This document shows positions 1 to 15,345 of a stretch of DNA of 64,000 bases, in pieces. The position numbers and the translations under genes are program-made. How positions within the stretch are numbered: the first letter of the stretch is position 1; each line of letters starts with the position of its first letter. The notes under the pieces were generated by a model. That model ran no database searches. It saw only the letters and a program-made list of their open reading frames with translations, and was not told the DNA's origin. Source of the DNA: Rhynochetos jubatus (taxonomy: Eukaryota; Chordata; Aves; Eurypygiformes; Rhynochetidae); contig CM050650.1 of the NCBI GenBank assembly GCA_027574665.1, positions 53,303,304 to 53,367,303 of the forward strand, in the 5' to 3' direction.

Positions 1-1020
1 CCTCCTTTTCTTATTTTTTTTATCTTCTCTACTTATTTCAGTTTTCCCCGTTTCCTTTGTATCTTTCAATCCATATCTCCCAAAACTAGAAACAGAGAAA
101 ATACTGCTAATACTAATAATGTGAAATCACTGTCTCTGGTCACAGGTGCATCATAAATAATCACAGAAGTCAGGCTGGATGTACCATCCCATAAACAATC
201 TTTTGGTGTTAGTACATCTCATGTACAAATGAAGGTGAGATTTTTATTCTGCCAAAGAATAATTACCATTCATACATAACTAATAAATCTGTGACTATTC
301 GTGTCATGTTTAAACAAATATAAGTTCATTTCTTGTGAGTACCGATTTTGTTCATTTATTTTTAGATTGCCAATCTAATCTAAGATTTTACGGGAAAAAG
401 TAAATTTATTTCTAATTAGCCGTATTTCTGTTGTGACCACCTGGAACATGCGAACAGAACAAGCACGTTTTTAGCAGAAAGGATCCTTGTGAAGTTCTCT
501 GTAGTCTGCTTCAAGAGATCAGATCTTTATTTAATCAGCATCTTTATGACTCTTCATAGAGGAAAATTACCTGAACTGCCTTTTGAGAACTCTTATTCGA
601 AGGGTCAAAGATTGTCTCTTCTAAAGTCATAACTTCAGCTGGGGATTGCAAGATTGTAAAATCATTAGGGACCCTTCATCGATTTAATGCTCCTTGTATG
701 TTCTATGACTTCAGAGTTCATTAAGCAGCTTGTCAATGAAAAGATGGTATGGTTGATGAGACGTCTTCACTGAAATCTCAGTCACTAAGTCCTTAGAATT
801 TTAGGAGAGAAAAATGTTTGGTGGTTTTTTGTTTTGTTTTGGATTGGGGTTTTTTTTGTTGTTCTGACTTTTATCTGCTCAAAAGCAAATGTTTTCTAAA
901 ATTTGGTAAAATTCCATTTGGCCTTTCCTGAATGAGCTCAAAGTATGAAAAATTACTTTAATTTGTGAAATTTTTGGTGTGCCTCTTTTCAGTCAACCAA
1001 CTCCAAAATAGTTTGACCTA

Positions 1021-1056
1021 TAAAAAAAAAAAACAACCACATCAAAAAAAAAAAAG
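1021..1056. repeat. Paired poly(A) tracts
   Basis: Two A-runs of about a dozen bases each are separated by a short C-containing spacer. There is no polyadenylation signal or retrocopy body upstream that would make this a processed-transcript tail, so it is called simple low-complexity sequence. Confidence 0.7.
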
Positions 1057-4000
1057 CCAATCCTCACAGATGACTGTTTTAACTTGCTTAAAAACTGCTA
1101 AACTGTAAAAACCAGTCTCTATTCCAAAAAGTAGAGTTGGCAGACACTAAACATGTGAGTAATCCGATAATGAAAACAATGTATACCAACAATGAGAGTC
1201 TGCGCCAACAGATCTATCACTCTACCCAATGAAACAATTATTCATTTGTATGTTGTGTACTACATACAACCAAACACAAGCCCTTGGCACATTTGACTGA
1301 AAAGCACAATCAGTTAATCATAACTTTTAAATTCGTTACAAAACCTCTGTTCAGCACCGTCAGATCCGTCATATAAGAATAGGCTGTGGCTGAAGCCAGC
1401 CATAGGAAGATACTAAGAGAAACAAATGGGATTTAGGTGTCGTCTCTTCAGAAGCCAGAAAGGCTTTTAGACAAAGCTGCTGATGCCTTGGAAAAATCTA
1501 CAAGTTACACTACATGTAACTTGTCTTCTAAATCATGTTCGAGTCCTTATGGTTAGACATTACCAGATCACGCAAGTAGGACAAATCATGTCACCAGTTA
1601 GCTAATCCCAAATTTTGATGGGACTAGCAGGTTTATATTTAAACCCTGTTTCAACCGGCTGTGTGTGAAGCGGGATGAATGAGAAAGATGGAGAAATGGC
1701 TGGCTCACCGTGCCTGCTCTCAAATTTAAGGGCTCACAAAAAGAAATTCCACTTGTGCCAGTCAGTATAGGAACTCGCAATAACAATTAATTTGGAAAAT
1801 TTTGCAATTTCCTGTTATTCTCTGTGACTTCCTCATGAGTTTATTACAAACTTACCTCCTTAGTAATTATTCATATCTTTATTTTACACAGAATGTCTAA
1901 TATATTGGCCCAGGAAGTAATGCAGTTACTGTTATCCAGGATGTGTAACTAAACTCATGATTGTAAATCAACTCGTGCTCTGGATTCAAATAGGGAAGCA
2001 GTATGGGAATAGTTTTCTCAACAACTATAATGATCCCCTCCAATGAGAGCAAAATTCTTCCAAGACCAAAGACCTTTTATATTCCCTTTTCAAGGGAAAG
2101 ATCAGATTCTAGGGTTTGCCCTTAAAAACTGTCAAACCTACTGTAGTCTAGAAAGTGTGGGACTTGCTGTCAGAGCAGTTCTTTTATCTCTGTTGGTCTT
2201 TGGGCACCACATTTTCAGAGAATGAGGTAACTGAAGCTCTTCCTCCCTCCTGGACTTGTACAGTAACTTGCAGGTCACATGGCATACATGTCCCTAAGTT
2301 ACTTTCACACTACCCAGGAATAATGCACCTAGCCTTTATTCACAGTGAGAATCCCACAGAGAGGCAGGCATAAGGGGTAAAGGTTCCCATGAAAATCAGT
2401 GGCATTCTGCACAGACAGAAGGGCTTATTTTAAATGAAAGATTGAGACCTTGTAATTTATTAAGATCTGTAAGGTTTCAGGTGTTGCTTTTGGGTTTTTT
2501 TTATGGTTTGGGGCAGTTTGTAGTTTCCATCAGTGCAGTAAACATGAACTTCATGTTTGTAATGACGCAGGTTTATTTGGAGAATCTCCCATTCCAGAAT
2601 GAACCAATTAAAGATAAACTGAATATATTGCAGTAATCTATTCCTGTTTGTATGGTATTTTGGCTAATGTCAGAACAATAATAAAGCCTGAAATAAAAAG
2701 GAGCAAATTAAAAATTCATAAAGCAGCTGTGCATTTCTAAAGTAGATGAGGGGATTTTGCAATTCCAGTGAAAGCTCGCTTCTAGTTGTGATGTGGGACC
2801 TGATTTCATTTCATACCTGTAAATGCAGTAGTGTTAGTGACCCTCCAGCCATAGTTCTTTAAATGATGGGCATGCTTTGTATGAGATTGAGAGGATTAAT
2901 CTTCTAGGAGTTTACACTGTATGAAGTAAATAAGAGAACAATACTCCCATATAAAGGGTTTTTATGGGCATATAGAATTGCCACCTGAAACGTAAAGCCT
3001 GAAAAATCATAGCCATTTATTGCATCTGCATGCTGTGAAACTGATTAATCCATAGCCTGTTGATTTTCTTACAGATGTAGAATGAGGAGTGGTATGTACA
3101 TTTTAAGACTAAGTTAATTATAATAGACATGAATCAATCGCTTTCAAACATAACATACCCATATAAAGTTGATGCTTTTGTTTGGTGTAATTATGAACAT
3201 TAAGAAATTGGAATAAGCAGTCTAAGATCTTGAAATAAAAATACTTCACAGATTGTCCTGAGATGACCTAATACATAAGTGAAGCCATTATGTTTTATCA
3301 TCACACAGAATATTTAGTTCATGGAACATCTATTAAATAAAGGAATAAAACCCTCATGCGCTGAGCAGCTAAGCAATTAAAAGCCCTGTGGATAGAAGCC
3401 AATAGCTTTAGTTTCCTTTCTTCAGTTGTAAATGAGAGAGTTGGAAGTCTCCTCGTGTGAGTGCTACAGTGCTGAACATAAAGTAGCTGTATCTAAAAGT
3501 ATAGGTAGAAGAATCAAAGGTCTTTCAGACAAATCATTAATAGTTTATATTGACTTAAATGAAGTAATCCCACCATCTGTCACACAAAAATTCCTTTAGT
3601 GAAGTAATAGATATCGTGACTCAGAGAGGCAAAATAACTCTTATTATTATACAGTCATTTCTATTTAAAAGTAAATAAGAAATAAATAGCAGTGACACTA
3701 TATAACATGCTTAGGTCTGCAAAGAAGAGAAATAGGTTTGTTGCAAGAAGTGAACATATTATTACAGAAATATATGTTATGAGAGTAAGAAAATAGTAAA
3801 GCTTAACTGGTCTCTTTTATCAGAATAAATGGTTACATCTGTAAAAAAAATAACAAGAAACGTATCACAGTTCCATCATAAGGCTCCTTTTGCTTCAGTA
3901 CACTTTCAGCAATACATTGTTAATCAATGGAAATCTTCATGCGTGTAAAATGAAACCAGTGTTAAAATGTTTTCAAAGCCGAATGGAAAAGCACATAGAA

Positions 4001-5038
4001 GATATACTACCATCATCCTATAATCAGGTCCATCCCACATTTAGAAGTTCTCAGGTTTACTTCAGCGAGCTGTTGGTAACTGTAATGCTCTTTCATTGCT
4101 AATATCAAGAGTTACCTCCCATCAAACACCCCACAGCAATCTGTTGGCATTTTGTTATACCCTTGTACCTGCAAAACCTTGTTAATGAATTTTGAGTGGA
4201 CCTTAAAATCAATACATATCATACTACAGAAAGTAAACTCCTCCAACAATGACTACTTCTCTTAAATATGCTTTTGCTATGTCCCATTTGCTTTTCATAT
4301 TTATGTCCTATATTCATCCTAACCATTTTGCATACTACTAAATGCCTAAACCTTCTTAGCTAAACAAATGAGTGACTTCTGTTACAGCAACTGAAGTCTG
4401 TACGAACCGCAACATTGTGTTTTCATATTATTAGCACTACTTTGCAGAAGACTCCTTAAAATTCCAGGTATCAAAACAATTCTGTTACCCGGTTCACATA
4501 TCCTGATCAAAATTTTCATATCTTAGGTGCTGTTCTCCCAATCAGCTGCACCTTCTTTTGAATAAAATTAATTTCCTTATGCCAAGATACATGTTACACA
4601 GAAATTTTCCCTGTGTGCTTTGTCACAAGGCAAACACATCAGTAAATTCAGCAGAAATAAGGGTGATACGATCTACGTCTAATTTCAAAAGCATGCCCTT
4701 GGGCATAACCTGTAGTTACCTGAGTCTAGAATAATTCTACTGGGATGCATCATAATTGCCTGCTACGGTGGGTTTTGTACCTCGGCTGACGGACAAAAGT
4801 TCGTGTGCAATACACCTCAGGTATGCCCCAGTATCACCAGTACCATGCTTCTAAATAGTACCCTGCATTACTGGAAGATCTGTGTGTGTACACCTTTGGT
4901 AAATGGAAAGAATAGATTGTAGGTAACAGTACTGCTTCTTGGACTCCTGGAATTTTACAAGTAGCACGGAAGTCCCATTCCAGTTTGAGTGTGGGGTTTT
5001 TTTGCTTTCTTTCTCTTAGTAGTAGTTCTGATGTTTGG

Positions 5039-5149
5039 AAAAAAAAAACACAAACAAAACAAACAAACAACAACCAAAAAAAAAAACCCACAACAAAAAA
5101 CACCAACAAAAAACCCTAAAAACCCCCAGAAAACCTAAACAAAACCAAC
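5039..5149. repeat. A/C-rich low-complexity tract
   Basis: About 110 bases are made almost only of A and C on the + strand, in the pattern of A-runs broken by single C or CC/CCC. A very similar tract lies at 42079-42166. The strand asymmetry is strong, with almost no G or T. It gives rise to meaningless Lys/Asn/Gln-rich open frames. Confidence 0.8.
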
Positions 5150-8100
5150 TTTCTTTTTTTAAGATTCAAAATGATTGCACTTGGATTTGTTTTATTTCAA
5201 TGAACATTTTCAGTGAAGGGCAAATCATTTTTGTTGAAAGCCTTTTCCCATTTTGCAGAGGTTTTTTCGTCAGCTCCAGCTGAAAACGCACAGAAATGCT
5301 CCCTCAGCCCCTGGCTTTTTAGCATATTAGCCATAAAAGCATCACAGCATGCTATGTTAGTGGGAAAAAAATTGCTTTGACCAAGTGCAGAACCCTGTTT
5401 TCAAAAGCCTGTAACTCAAGCAAATCAAAACAATTTTTCACTCAATTTCAGCTTTTAACATCTTTCCATTACAATTGTACAGATGTTCAAAATAACACCA
5501 GTGCCTTTTTCTATAATGAGAAATGTTTGTCTATTTTCCCACGCTCATACTCTGAAATGAATTTCTGACCAAACATTTTAAAAATTCTTTTTGGTTAGGA
5601 ATCAGGCAAGCAATGCTCCAGCCAAAAGTCAATTTATTTTTTTTCTGACTATGAGAATAACTGAATAAAAAGGGAAATCATTATTCTGCCTTAACCAAAG
5701 CTTTAGTTGGCAGTATAATCAAATAACAGGCTGGTATAATAAAATGAGATTACCTGTGGTATGTGTTCACTGGAAAAAGAGGTGAAATTAAATGTAAGGC
5801 TTTATCAGAGTATAATTGTAACCCAGTGTTAAAAGTTACTCCTTCTCAGAGAGGGTTACCCATGCTGCAGACACCTGCACAAAACATTCCCAAAGTTGCA
5901 GTACCTGCCTATTCAACACTTATCTGCAGGCAGTGAGCTGCAATGCACAAAAGCACAAAAAATCTCCTTTTGTTCTCGTGAAACATTTAAGAAGGCAAAA
6001 TTAATATGATACGTGCCCAGTACTATTTTATTTTCTGACATATATTTGGTTATTATAGACCCTTTTGGGGTTAAAGAGAAAGTGAATGTTGAGAGATGAT
6101 GGCTGAGGGATGTGCTGATTATAGCGGTGCTAATTAGGAGCTTTTGTGCTGGTCTTCTCTTCATGCTACCTTCATAAATCACCTGAAATAAAGGCTGCAT
6201 CTCAGTCCAGCAATTTAAAATAGAAATCAAATTAAAAAGTTCTACATGAACTTCAAACCAGAAAGCACAAACATACTCCACAGCAGACTTACACAGTCGT
6301 GTCGCTGACATACTCATTCCCTAAGTGGACCCACACTTATACTGAAGGGCTACGAACGTTATGCCAAAGTGAGCTGATGGTCAAGATTGTAAGAAAACGG
6401 ACTCCAAAGTTAAAAACACAAACCAACCAACTGACCAACCAAAGAAGAAACCCTTCATAGATAAGGCTTGCATGTTTTCAGATGATGAGAAAGGATTACA
6501 AACACTTCTATTCCCACTCACACTGTACTGCCAGGTACTATGCAGGAACAATGACGTGTCCAAATGGTGACTAATGGAATATTTCTGCTCCAAATTCAGA
6601 CTAGGTTAAGGTTGGTATGTTGCGGGCTTGCTCACACCAGTGCTGAATTTAGTTTCTTGTGGCGTCAGCACCTATGACTGGTTTCACCAGTTTTACTTTG
6701 AGTCTTCCCTGCTTACTGTGCACATTCCCATAGAGAAGAACTTAGATTCCGTTAAGGCTGAGTAAATATGACATCCATGCAGAGAAAACTCTTGAAAGCA
6801 AGAAAATGTCAGATTACGGAACTCCTCTTAAAGGCACCTCAGTGCCCACACAACACATTTCCACTGACATGAGTAGACTTCACACCTCCCCACAGAACTT
6901 CCTTCTGCCTCCCAAATATAAGGGATCCCACCCAGCTCATTAATTTCACACTATAGAACCCCCACACTATAAGCTTAGCTCAACACTGATTATTTCATAA
7001 AGTTAGTAAGGTCAAGATGATGTGTATGTGTGAGATTTTCAAATAAAGAGGAGATGGGGGTGTTTGAATTTTATTTATGCTTCAGATTTGTAGTTCAGAG
7101 CTGTCCAACTGACAGATTTTTTTATTATTATTATTTTTTAAATAGAATAACATGCAGGATCTATTTCTAATCCTATATTTCAGACTACCCACTTGGAGAA
7201 AATGTTGTGCGTTCATATAACAGGTGAAGTAGCAGAGCAGCTGGTCCAAAGATTAAATGAGGATAGTAGTAACTGAGAAGAGTTATTAGGTTAAGAATAT
7301 GAATTGAAACATGCTGGATAAACACACGAGTAATTTTTAAATTGGATAAAGATACTACTTGGCTTCTGCTGAGTTCCTTTTGAAAATATTTGCTGCCTAA
7401 TGGGGGAAAAAAAATAGCATAATTTGCTAAGGCAGTCAATTTCTGTGTCTTTCATACACTATCATGTAGTACTACTACCTCTTCTTACTGCTGTCACCTG
7501 ATGACTTTATATGAAGCAGTCCAGAACACATGCTTTATAACAGCACTTGATCACATATATTCTGCCTAGAGTAGGTAGCTCACATTAATGTTGAATGAAA
7601 ATGTAAACTTAATGAGAAATAAAGTAAGCAGTAATGAAATTTTAATCACACAGTCACCTGACTATTGCTATAGCTTAATAGGCAAACTGGTTCCTTAGAC
7701 TCAGATTAGCAAAGCTATTTAGGATACAGAGAGGCACCAGGGAAATCTGCAAGTTTACATAATCACTCAGACACTGTTGTAAACTCTCCTCATCTGCATG
7801 CCTAAACAGCTTTGAAATTCTGGTTTCACCCTTTCTCTGGGTTGAAATGGCATCTTTGGTTGATAAAGGTTGTAGGGATGAAGGAGAAGTCCTAGTTAGG
7901 ACTCTTAAAAGAATTTAGTTTCTTGCTTGCTCTACCACTACCAGTTTGGAGAGTAGTTTCCACATTACTCCGATGTACCTAATTTTGACATCGGCTGCCA
8001 TTTGTTACAGCGCAGGTATTCTGGTCCCATCTCTACTGAATCAGATGTGTCTGAAAAGACGGGAGAGTTGTGAAAGCATGATCCAGAAGGCATGTCTAGC

Positions 8101-9119
8101 AGCTCCATACCACTTGTGTAATCCTTTAGTAGTAGGAAAGGTTTGAACTCCCAATAAAATGAGAGTTTTCATTTTTCCTTTTGTGATTGGAGCAGTGGAA
8201 ATGGGACTCAAAATGGAGTTGAACCTGAATTCACAACTGGTTTTAAATCTTATTGATTGATTCAAAGCATATTTCACTGTAGGTGAATGAGAAAGCATGA
8301 TAGCAGAAATATAGGGGGATAGTAAAATAAGCACTAGATTTGAGGAAAAGGAATAGAAATTAAGACAGCATAATGAGGGGACAATAAAAAGCATCAATAT
8401 GCTTTCTTCATCACTGGAAACAATAGCAATACTTTTCTGTTGGAAAAGATGGGGGAAAGGGTCTTTTCATCGCTCATTTTTCCTTCCAGTGAAATACATT
8501 CCTGTGATTCTCTTGAATACCCTTGATCACAAGGTAGCACTATTTCTTTCTCAGAAAATCATCATATTTCAGAGAATGTTAAAACTAGTTTGGGAAAAAC
8601 AAATGTCTAACCCTGTAACTGAATATTTTAATGCTAATGCCAGCACTTAAACCACTCTTTTTTAAAAATTGTACCTGAACTTGAAGCATATAGAGTAGGC
8701 AAAGTAGAGTTGAAGTGGTGTTTCGAAGAGAAATTGCATACAGACGTCATTTAGCAGAAATAATGTCTTCTGCAAATGGATTTTCAGATATTTTTGGGTT
8801 TTGAAAATAGCAAATGTGCTTCTTTCTCATAAAAGCGTAAGTAACTAGGTAGCAGAAGTTAATCTTGGTAGTTCCAGGGATTCTTTGGCTTTAAATGAAT
8901 ATGACTTACAGAATAAGAGATTTGCCACCAGAGACCTCTCTAAAATGCTAGACAAGCTAAAACATTATGCAAAAGTATCATGTTCTGCCATCCCTCAGGC
9001 ATTGAAAACATTCTTGAAAATATTTAAATGCTATATCTATTTCATTTCAGTGTAAGTCTATACATTTGGTATGACCATAGCATCAGCAATTTTTTCCTTG
9101 CAGAAGTTTATAGTTCATT

Positions 9120-9425
9120 TTTCTTCCCTTTGAGTCAAATTTTCCCTTGTTCTGACTTGGGTCTGTTGCTCCTTATCCTTCCACTGTCTACCTCCAAGAA
9201 GAGTCAACTTCTGGTTTTGGATAGCGGAAAGGTCTCCCGTAAGCCTTCTCTTCTTAAGGCTGAACAAGTCCAGTTCTCTCAGCCTCTTCTTTGTACACCA
9301 TGTGCTCCAGCCTTCTTATCATCTTGGCAGGCCTCCATGGGATTGCCCCACTACATGGATGTCCTCCTTAACTTGGGAAGGCTTGTTGTATTGGGTATGG
9401 AACTGCATGGATAAACCATTCTGAG
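9120..9425 (-). mobile_element. CR1 LINE fragment, antisense, decayed
   Basis: On the minus strand this follows the 3' part of avian CR1 elements. On the + strand the landmarks read, in order, as the reverse complement of CR1: the segment around 9238-9285 (AGGCTGAACAAGTCCAG, CTCTCAGCC), then GTGCTCCAGCC near 9302, ATCATCTTGGCAGGCCTCC near 9318, and CTACATGGATGTCC near 9351. The very 3' end with its octamer repeat is not obvious, and many substitutions show that the copy is old and inactive. It has no intact reading frame; the 128-codon + strand frame over it is a by-product of the antisense CR1 sequence. Recognition is from memory of the consensus. Confidence 0.75.
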
Positions 9426-12400
9426 ACTGGTACATCCTAATAGCTGGACACTATTGGACAAATGTTCTTGTCTTGGACTTGTTCAGGCATCTCTCTAGTG
9501 AAGGTCACTTATCCTGTGGCCTCAGCCAGAGAAGAATCCATATTCTCAGTGGTGATGAACTAATCCTTCCTCTGCTCAGACTGTTTAAATTTCTGGTTTT
9601 CTTTCAAGAAATCAAATTCTAATCTGTTCCATGGATTGAACTGCATGCACTTGAATTAGATTTAGGTCTCACAAGGGAAAATGTGCAGTCTGGCACTGAA
9701 TTAGGACCAAGCTCTGCCTCAAACTCATGAGGAAAATAACACGTCACTGCTATCCTAGTCAGCGTCACATTGAGGTACTCTGAGGCAATGCTCCCAGACA
9801 TTAAGAAGAAAAAAACAGGTTAGGAACAGCCTCACACATGTGTTATGAAAATCTGATGTAATTATGAAAAAGAATAATCAAGGCACAGCTTTTATTTAAA
9901 AATTAACAATAATTTTGTTTCCAAAACTTTCAAACCTTAATTACAGTAAATCTCTGCAGTTTTACTTTAAAAATTTAATCGATGTAGTAAACCAAATATT
10001 GCTTGCAGAGCCCTGGAAGAAATACTATTTAAGGAAGACCTGAGTGAAAGAAGAATGAAATCTGTTTAGCATTTATCATTTTACTCAGCAATTTTTCCAT
10101 GTTAATCTCTGCATAAGAAATGTAACCGTAAGATTTATCCCTTTGCCAACTCAAAACTGGTTCCTCCTCAGTTAGCCCCTCCATTAGCCCCAGACTAAGA
10201 ATGCATAAGCTTGGTATCTGTAAGAAAAGAGAAGCAAAAACAGCTTTTTTGGGTTTTTTCCCCCCTTATAAAGCAGGTGTGGTAGTTTATAAAACTATGA
10301 CTTTGTCCCACTTCTGCATTCACGGATATCTAGGTGAAACAGGCCTTCATCCCAACAGGGTAAATACATAGTTTGGTCTTCTAAATGTATTTTATAGACT
10401 GTCAGAAGAGCTCTCTCTAAGAAAAAAAATAAAAATTAAATGTTCAAAAAATGCATGTTAAAAAATTTGCAAACCTCTAAAAGTACCAGAAGATTTCCAT
10501 TCTTTTCATCATTAAAAAGTTTGCATACAGTGATGTTTTCTATTCTGAAAATACAAGTCTATTTAGGTATCTGTGCAGTCTACAGCAGGGTTCTTCACTC
10601 ACAGTTGCCACTCAGCAGCATTCAGAGCACAACCCATCTTCCTATACTGGCAGCAGCTTACATGGTGTCAACCGTAGTAAGCAGTAACGCTTTTATGAGC
10701 AGCATTGAAAACAACCTCTGCAACTGAAACTGTTGAGGGAGGTAGACAATGGGCTTGGAAATGGAATGAAATAAAGTTATTCAGAAGCAAGGCAGGGAAA
10801 TGATGTGTGCTTGGGCTATTCTTGGCAGATTCCAGGAGTGCCTAATTACTATTTTTGCTAAATAAGCAAGGGGAGTGTTGAAGTTACTGCTGTACTTCCA
10901 GTGGAGTTACCTCTGCTATGGGGAAGTTAATCTTGAACACTCTTGAATTTTAGGAAGTTATTGTTCATACTAATGAACAAAAAGAATATGAATTTCTTTT
11001 ATTTTCTGATATTGTATCTCTCCCCAAGATGGCATTAAAATGCATTTATTAGAGTCCTGTGAATTGCTGGATAGTGACACAACCACCAGGGTTTCTATCC
11101 TAATCGTAGCTCTCAGAAGTTATGCTCTGATCACTGTACAGCTCCACTAGTTCTCTTTCTGTAGTTTTCTGTTTACTAACATAAATTTCTTCATTAATGT
11201 ACATACTACACTATTTATAATAATAGCTTTAAAATACTGTGTTAGCAGTTATATTTTACTGGTTTATCCTATTTGTAGTGTTATTTGTGTTATGAATAGC
11301 ATATAATACTAATGCATTTATGTCTACATGATTTTATTTCTGTGTATTTATTATTGTTCAGTTCATTTATTTTACAGACATATATTAGGGTCCAAACCAG
11401 AGTCCAGATAAAGGAGGCCCTAATACTCTAGGGCCTTTTCAAACATATACGACAGCACAGGCCCTCCTCAGAAAGGAAGAGCACTCTAAACCAAAGCCAC
11501 TAAAACCTGAAATATACATTGCCAGATAAAGAACTGGACCCAACAGTAGTGGAAAATAACAGACAACATGTGTGTATTTTATGCTGAGATCTGCTTTCTT
11601 GTAGAGGCAGAGTCCTTCAGTGTGTAGGTCCAACATGGAGGAAGCACAGTAATGGCCCTTCCTAGCACCCCACGGAGCACAGTGGAGCAGGTTGCTTTTC
11701 CTGACTGGCAACCAGAGGCCCTTCCCGAACCACTCCCAGTGGCTGCCCAGGTTCCACAGGTGTTCAGATGACAGGCTTTTCCACATCTGTCTTAAGCCTG
11801 CAGCAGAAAACCCTACACAGGCTGGACTGGATTCAGTCGCTACTTGAATCATAGTCTAATAATAACTTTTTTGAAAATACAGGTACTTTGATTATGTATT
11901 TTTCTTACCAAACTTCATGTGAACTGTATAACTTTGATGGAAATGTTTCTGTAGGCAACAATGACTAAGGGAGTTAACATTGATGTCTGGTATTAATTCT
12001 TCTCCTGAGAAAGTCCTGTGCAACATCCCTGCTCCTATTGACATAGTCTGTAAGATTTGGTGAGTCAAGCCTGTTTGTTCACTACAGGTATAACTGGGAC
12101 TGTTTTGAAGGAGTGCCTGTTTAAATATGTATACCACACCCTTCTTATCAAGGGGAAGGCCCTGCTGAGCTGTGTTAGTTAATCCCTCTAATGTTTTAAT
12201 GATAATGTTACTTGTTCCCAAGTACTTAAGGTTTTCTAGTTTGTTCAGGACAATGTATAGGTGTCATAGTACCTACAAGATACACTAGACTATTCCATCA
12301 CCACATAAGCACCCATTAACAGCAATTCAGTCATCTCCTTTGTGAGATGTTTCGGTGGTCTCAGCTCAGAAATTTCCACCTAAATAAAAACTACTCCTGT

Positions 12401-15345
12401 AGCTGCGGAGATTGCTGCTGAAGTAAGTGCACCAAAAATGAACAGACCGTCATTCTTACCACAGAATTAGTCTGGAGAATGCCAAGGTTGATTTTTGAGA
12501 TGAATAATGTAGTGTTAGAGTGCTTAAATCTTAATATTCTACTGGTAGTGTTTGCTGATGGCTCTTGCATACTGTCTCTGATCTTTATAGCTGCAAATGC
12601 TAGAGGAAGTGAAAGTAGTCACTGGCTTAGAGTGTTGCCAGAAAGGTACAAAGACATCAGGGAAGATGTGCCTTTTAGGATTTGTGCATCTGGTGTGTTA
12701 TGCTTACCCTGGTCACACACACAGATATGAGTATCCACACAGCTGCTCTGCCCCTTTGTCTGCAGCGTAGCAAAGGCTTCCTTCTCCCCTTCTGGAAAGT
12801 CATAGTTTTATCATGAGTCTTAGAGTGTCTGGTGTTTATTTTAAATCCAGTCACCTGGTATTACCAAATAAAATGTGCAGCTCCTTGTATTTTAACAAAT
12901 GAAAATATACCTAGCCCTTGCATTTGAAACAAAACCCACCCACTTCTCAAAGAATGACAAAAGCATACCTCAAGGTTCAAAACACAGACTGAGTACAGGG
13001 AATCAAATTTATCCTCATCCATTAATAAAGAAGTGGGGAAAGTAGATGTGCTAGAACTCTATTTATGAAAATACTACCACACGTGCTTATCATTAAGCGC
13101 ATGAGTGTCACATACCCTTGAGCGCTTAAATTTAGGCCCATGATTTTATATTTTGCTTAGACAACATTAGTATATTCATTTTATGAATGAACACTTATGT
13201 TCAAATAAAAAAAAAAGTCAGTGAAGAAAATAATTACAACAGCATTCCACTTTGCTACTCACTTGAAGGAGAATAGACTAGTTCAGGGGCCTTAGTATCT
13301 GGTTTTGAAAAAAGATGAAGTAACTACCACACTGAACAGCTGTTTCTGACAACAGGGAAGACACTTAGGCAATTTATATTTTCAGTGTTGTTTACATATG
13401 GGAACAATACTCCAGAGCACAGTATGTGAGTTAAGGAAAGTAAACATACACCCATCTGTAAACTTTTAATATGCTTGTTTTTCCATAAAAATAGACTTGT
13501 AATTAATTCCCAGGAGTTTTGGTACAATGAGATGAAGTCTAATTTCATACAAGATGAACAGAAGATTTTTGCTTTAGCTGAAACTTAGACAGGCATGCCA
13601 AGAACAATAAAATGAATGGGAGTCTTCCTACAGGTCTAAATGCCTTTACACCCGAATAAATAGCATGAAATTGAGAGTGCTGACTGAAAGACCTGAAGAA
13701 GATACAGCACTATGCCAGAGGACTTTCTTTTCCAATCTTCAGTCTCTGAGGTTGCTGTGTAAACATAAATATGCAGTTTTGAGCAATTAAACAAGATAGG
13801 ATGATTACTGTTCTGAGACGTGGAAGGAGAGAATGAAATGCTAAAAAGTAACAAAGTTCTGCATCCACAAAAGCACTATGGTATGAAATGCCTTTTGATT
13901 TCAGTTTTACTGGATCTAGGTGAAAGATCCAATTCTGTAAAGATTTATTCATGAAAGTAATGAAATCTACTCATCCTCACATGACTACTAATATAAATAA
14001 AATACCAAAAAAAGCAGGCTTGCAAGATTAGGTACAAATCATAACACAATATGGTGAGGCTCTGCACACATAAGATACATGTAGCAGACATAAAATACAT
14101 TTAAAGTTTTAAAGCGATTTTAACAACTCAAGAAATGAGGGAAAATCAGAAACTGCAGTCTCCATGAGCGTATTTGCTATAAGAAAATCAAATGTCCACG
14201 TGCAAAAGCTTCAAGGTTTTTCTGCCACAGTCATTAAAGACAGTTATAGTTTGGGGTTTTTTTCTTGCGTGTTTAATTTAAATGATCAGCACAGATGTTT
14301 CAGAGCTAAATTGTCATTTTCGGCAGTATTGGCATGGTCTCATTACATCCTTTTCCCTCACATCACCAACTTTGGAGACTCGGATGCAGTTTTGAGCATC
14401 TTGAAGGAACGCTTACACTTTTTTTTATTTGTGGTATTTGGAATGAACTCCTAGAAGATGCTGCATGCCTAAAGCCACTTCAGTAAACTCCCTTGGGAAA
14501 AAATCCCAATGTGCCCTTTATATGCATGGACATGTTCAAAAAAGTAATAGCATGTTCCTATTTCAAAAGATATCTGTTTCCTATTCCTGCAATGTCTGAC
14601 ACAAAATCTCTGAAGACCCTTTCTATTCCCACAAAATAATCATGCAAACTTTCTCTGTAAAGGAGTAGCTTTCGGTTTCTCTGTGCAAAGTAATTGAATT
14701 ATTATCAGTGCTGTAATATATCCCTCTCTTCCTATTGCTTTCCTTTTAAAGAATTATTTTGGTGTCCTGCTATTCCCCAATCTGGCTTTCAAATTAATGA
14801 CATGGATATAAGGTCTAGAACTAATAAGTCGTTTGTTACTTTACTTCATCTGCTAACAGACTTTTCACATGACAGAGAGGGTCAAGGGTTCCCAAACATG
14901 ACCACAGCGTTCTTTATACCAAGGTCTCTGGCTCTATCATGTCTGTCTAGTTGGTGGTGTTTGATTTCAGAAGGGATGAGGGTTTTCTTGCTTGTTATTT
15001 GGTTGGTGAGAAGAGAATGTCTTGTACTAGTTTAATCAAGGAAGATTATTATATAACATCTGTCAGATTGACTTGTACCATATGGGCCCTGGGCCATCTT
15101 CTGTAAGAGAACTTACAGAGACATCTCAAAATGTCTGTGAAAATATAACATATTTTTAGAATTGTAGAATATCCTCCTACACTGCCAAATGAACCTGTCA
15201 AAAGCGCATCCTGATTCGTTCAGCTCCTACAATTCATGCTTGTTTGCAGTAGCGATATTTATTGACCAAAGGTGGGTGGTAGAAGTTTTTCATATCTGCT
15301 TTTGCAGATGTGAAATTAACAGTATGGAAGGATTTTTAGGGTGGA

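Larger units (their letters stand above)
1..9119. other. Intergenic DNA upstream of STXBP5, first part
   Basis: No gene can be supported here. The sequence is AT-rich and CpG-poor. Open frames are all under about 140 codons, start anywhere, match no protein family I recognise and have no splice-site framework. The stretch holds low-complexity tracts: a T/G tract near 820-865, two A-runs at about 1021-1056, an A/C tract at 5039-5149 and a short ATT repeat near 7120-7140. In mammals the neighbour upstream of STXBP5 is ADGB, separated by a large gap that contains antisense non-coding RNA. No ADGB exon was recognised, so this is probably part of that gap. Confidence 0.6.

Noticed and set aside
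9028..9414. 128-codon + strand frame
   Set aside because: It runs through an antisense CR1 fragment, so the frame is a by-product of the repeat.
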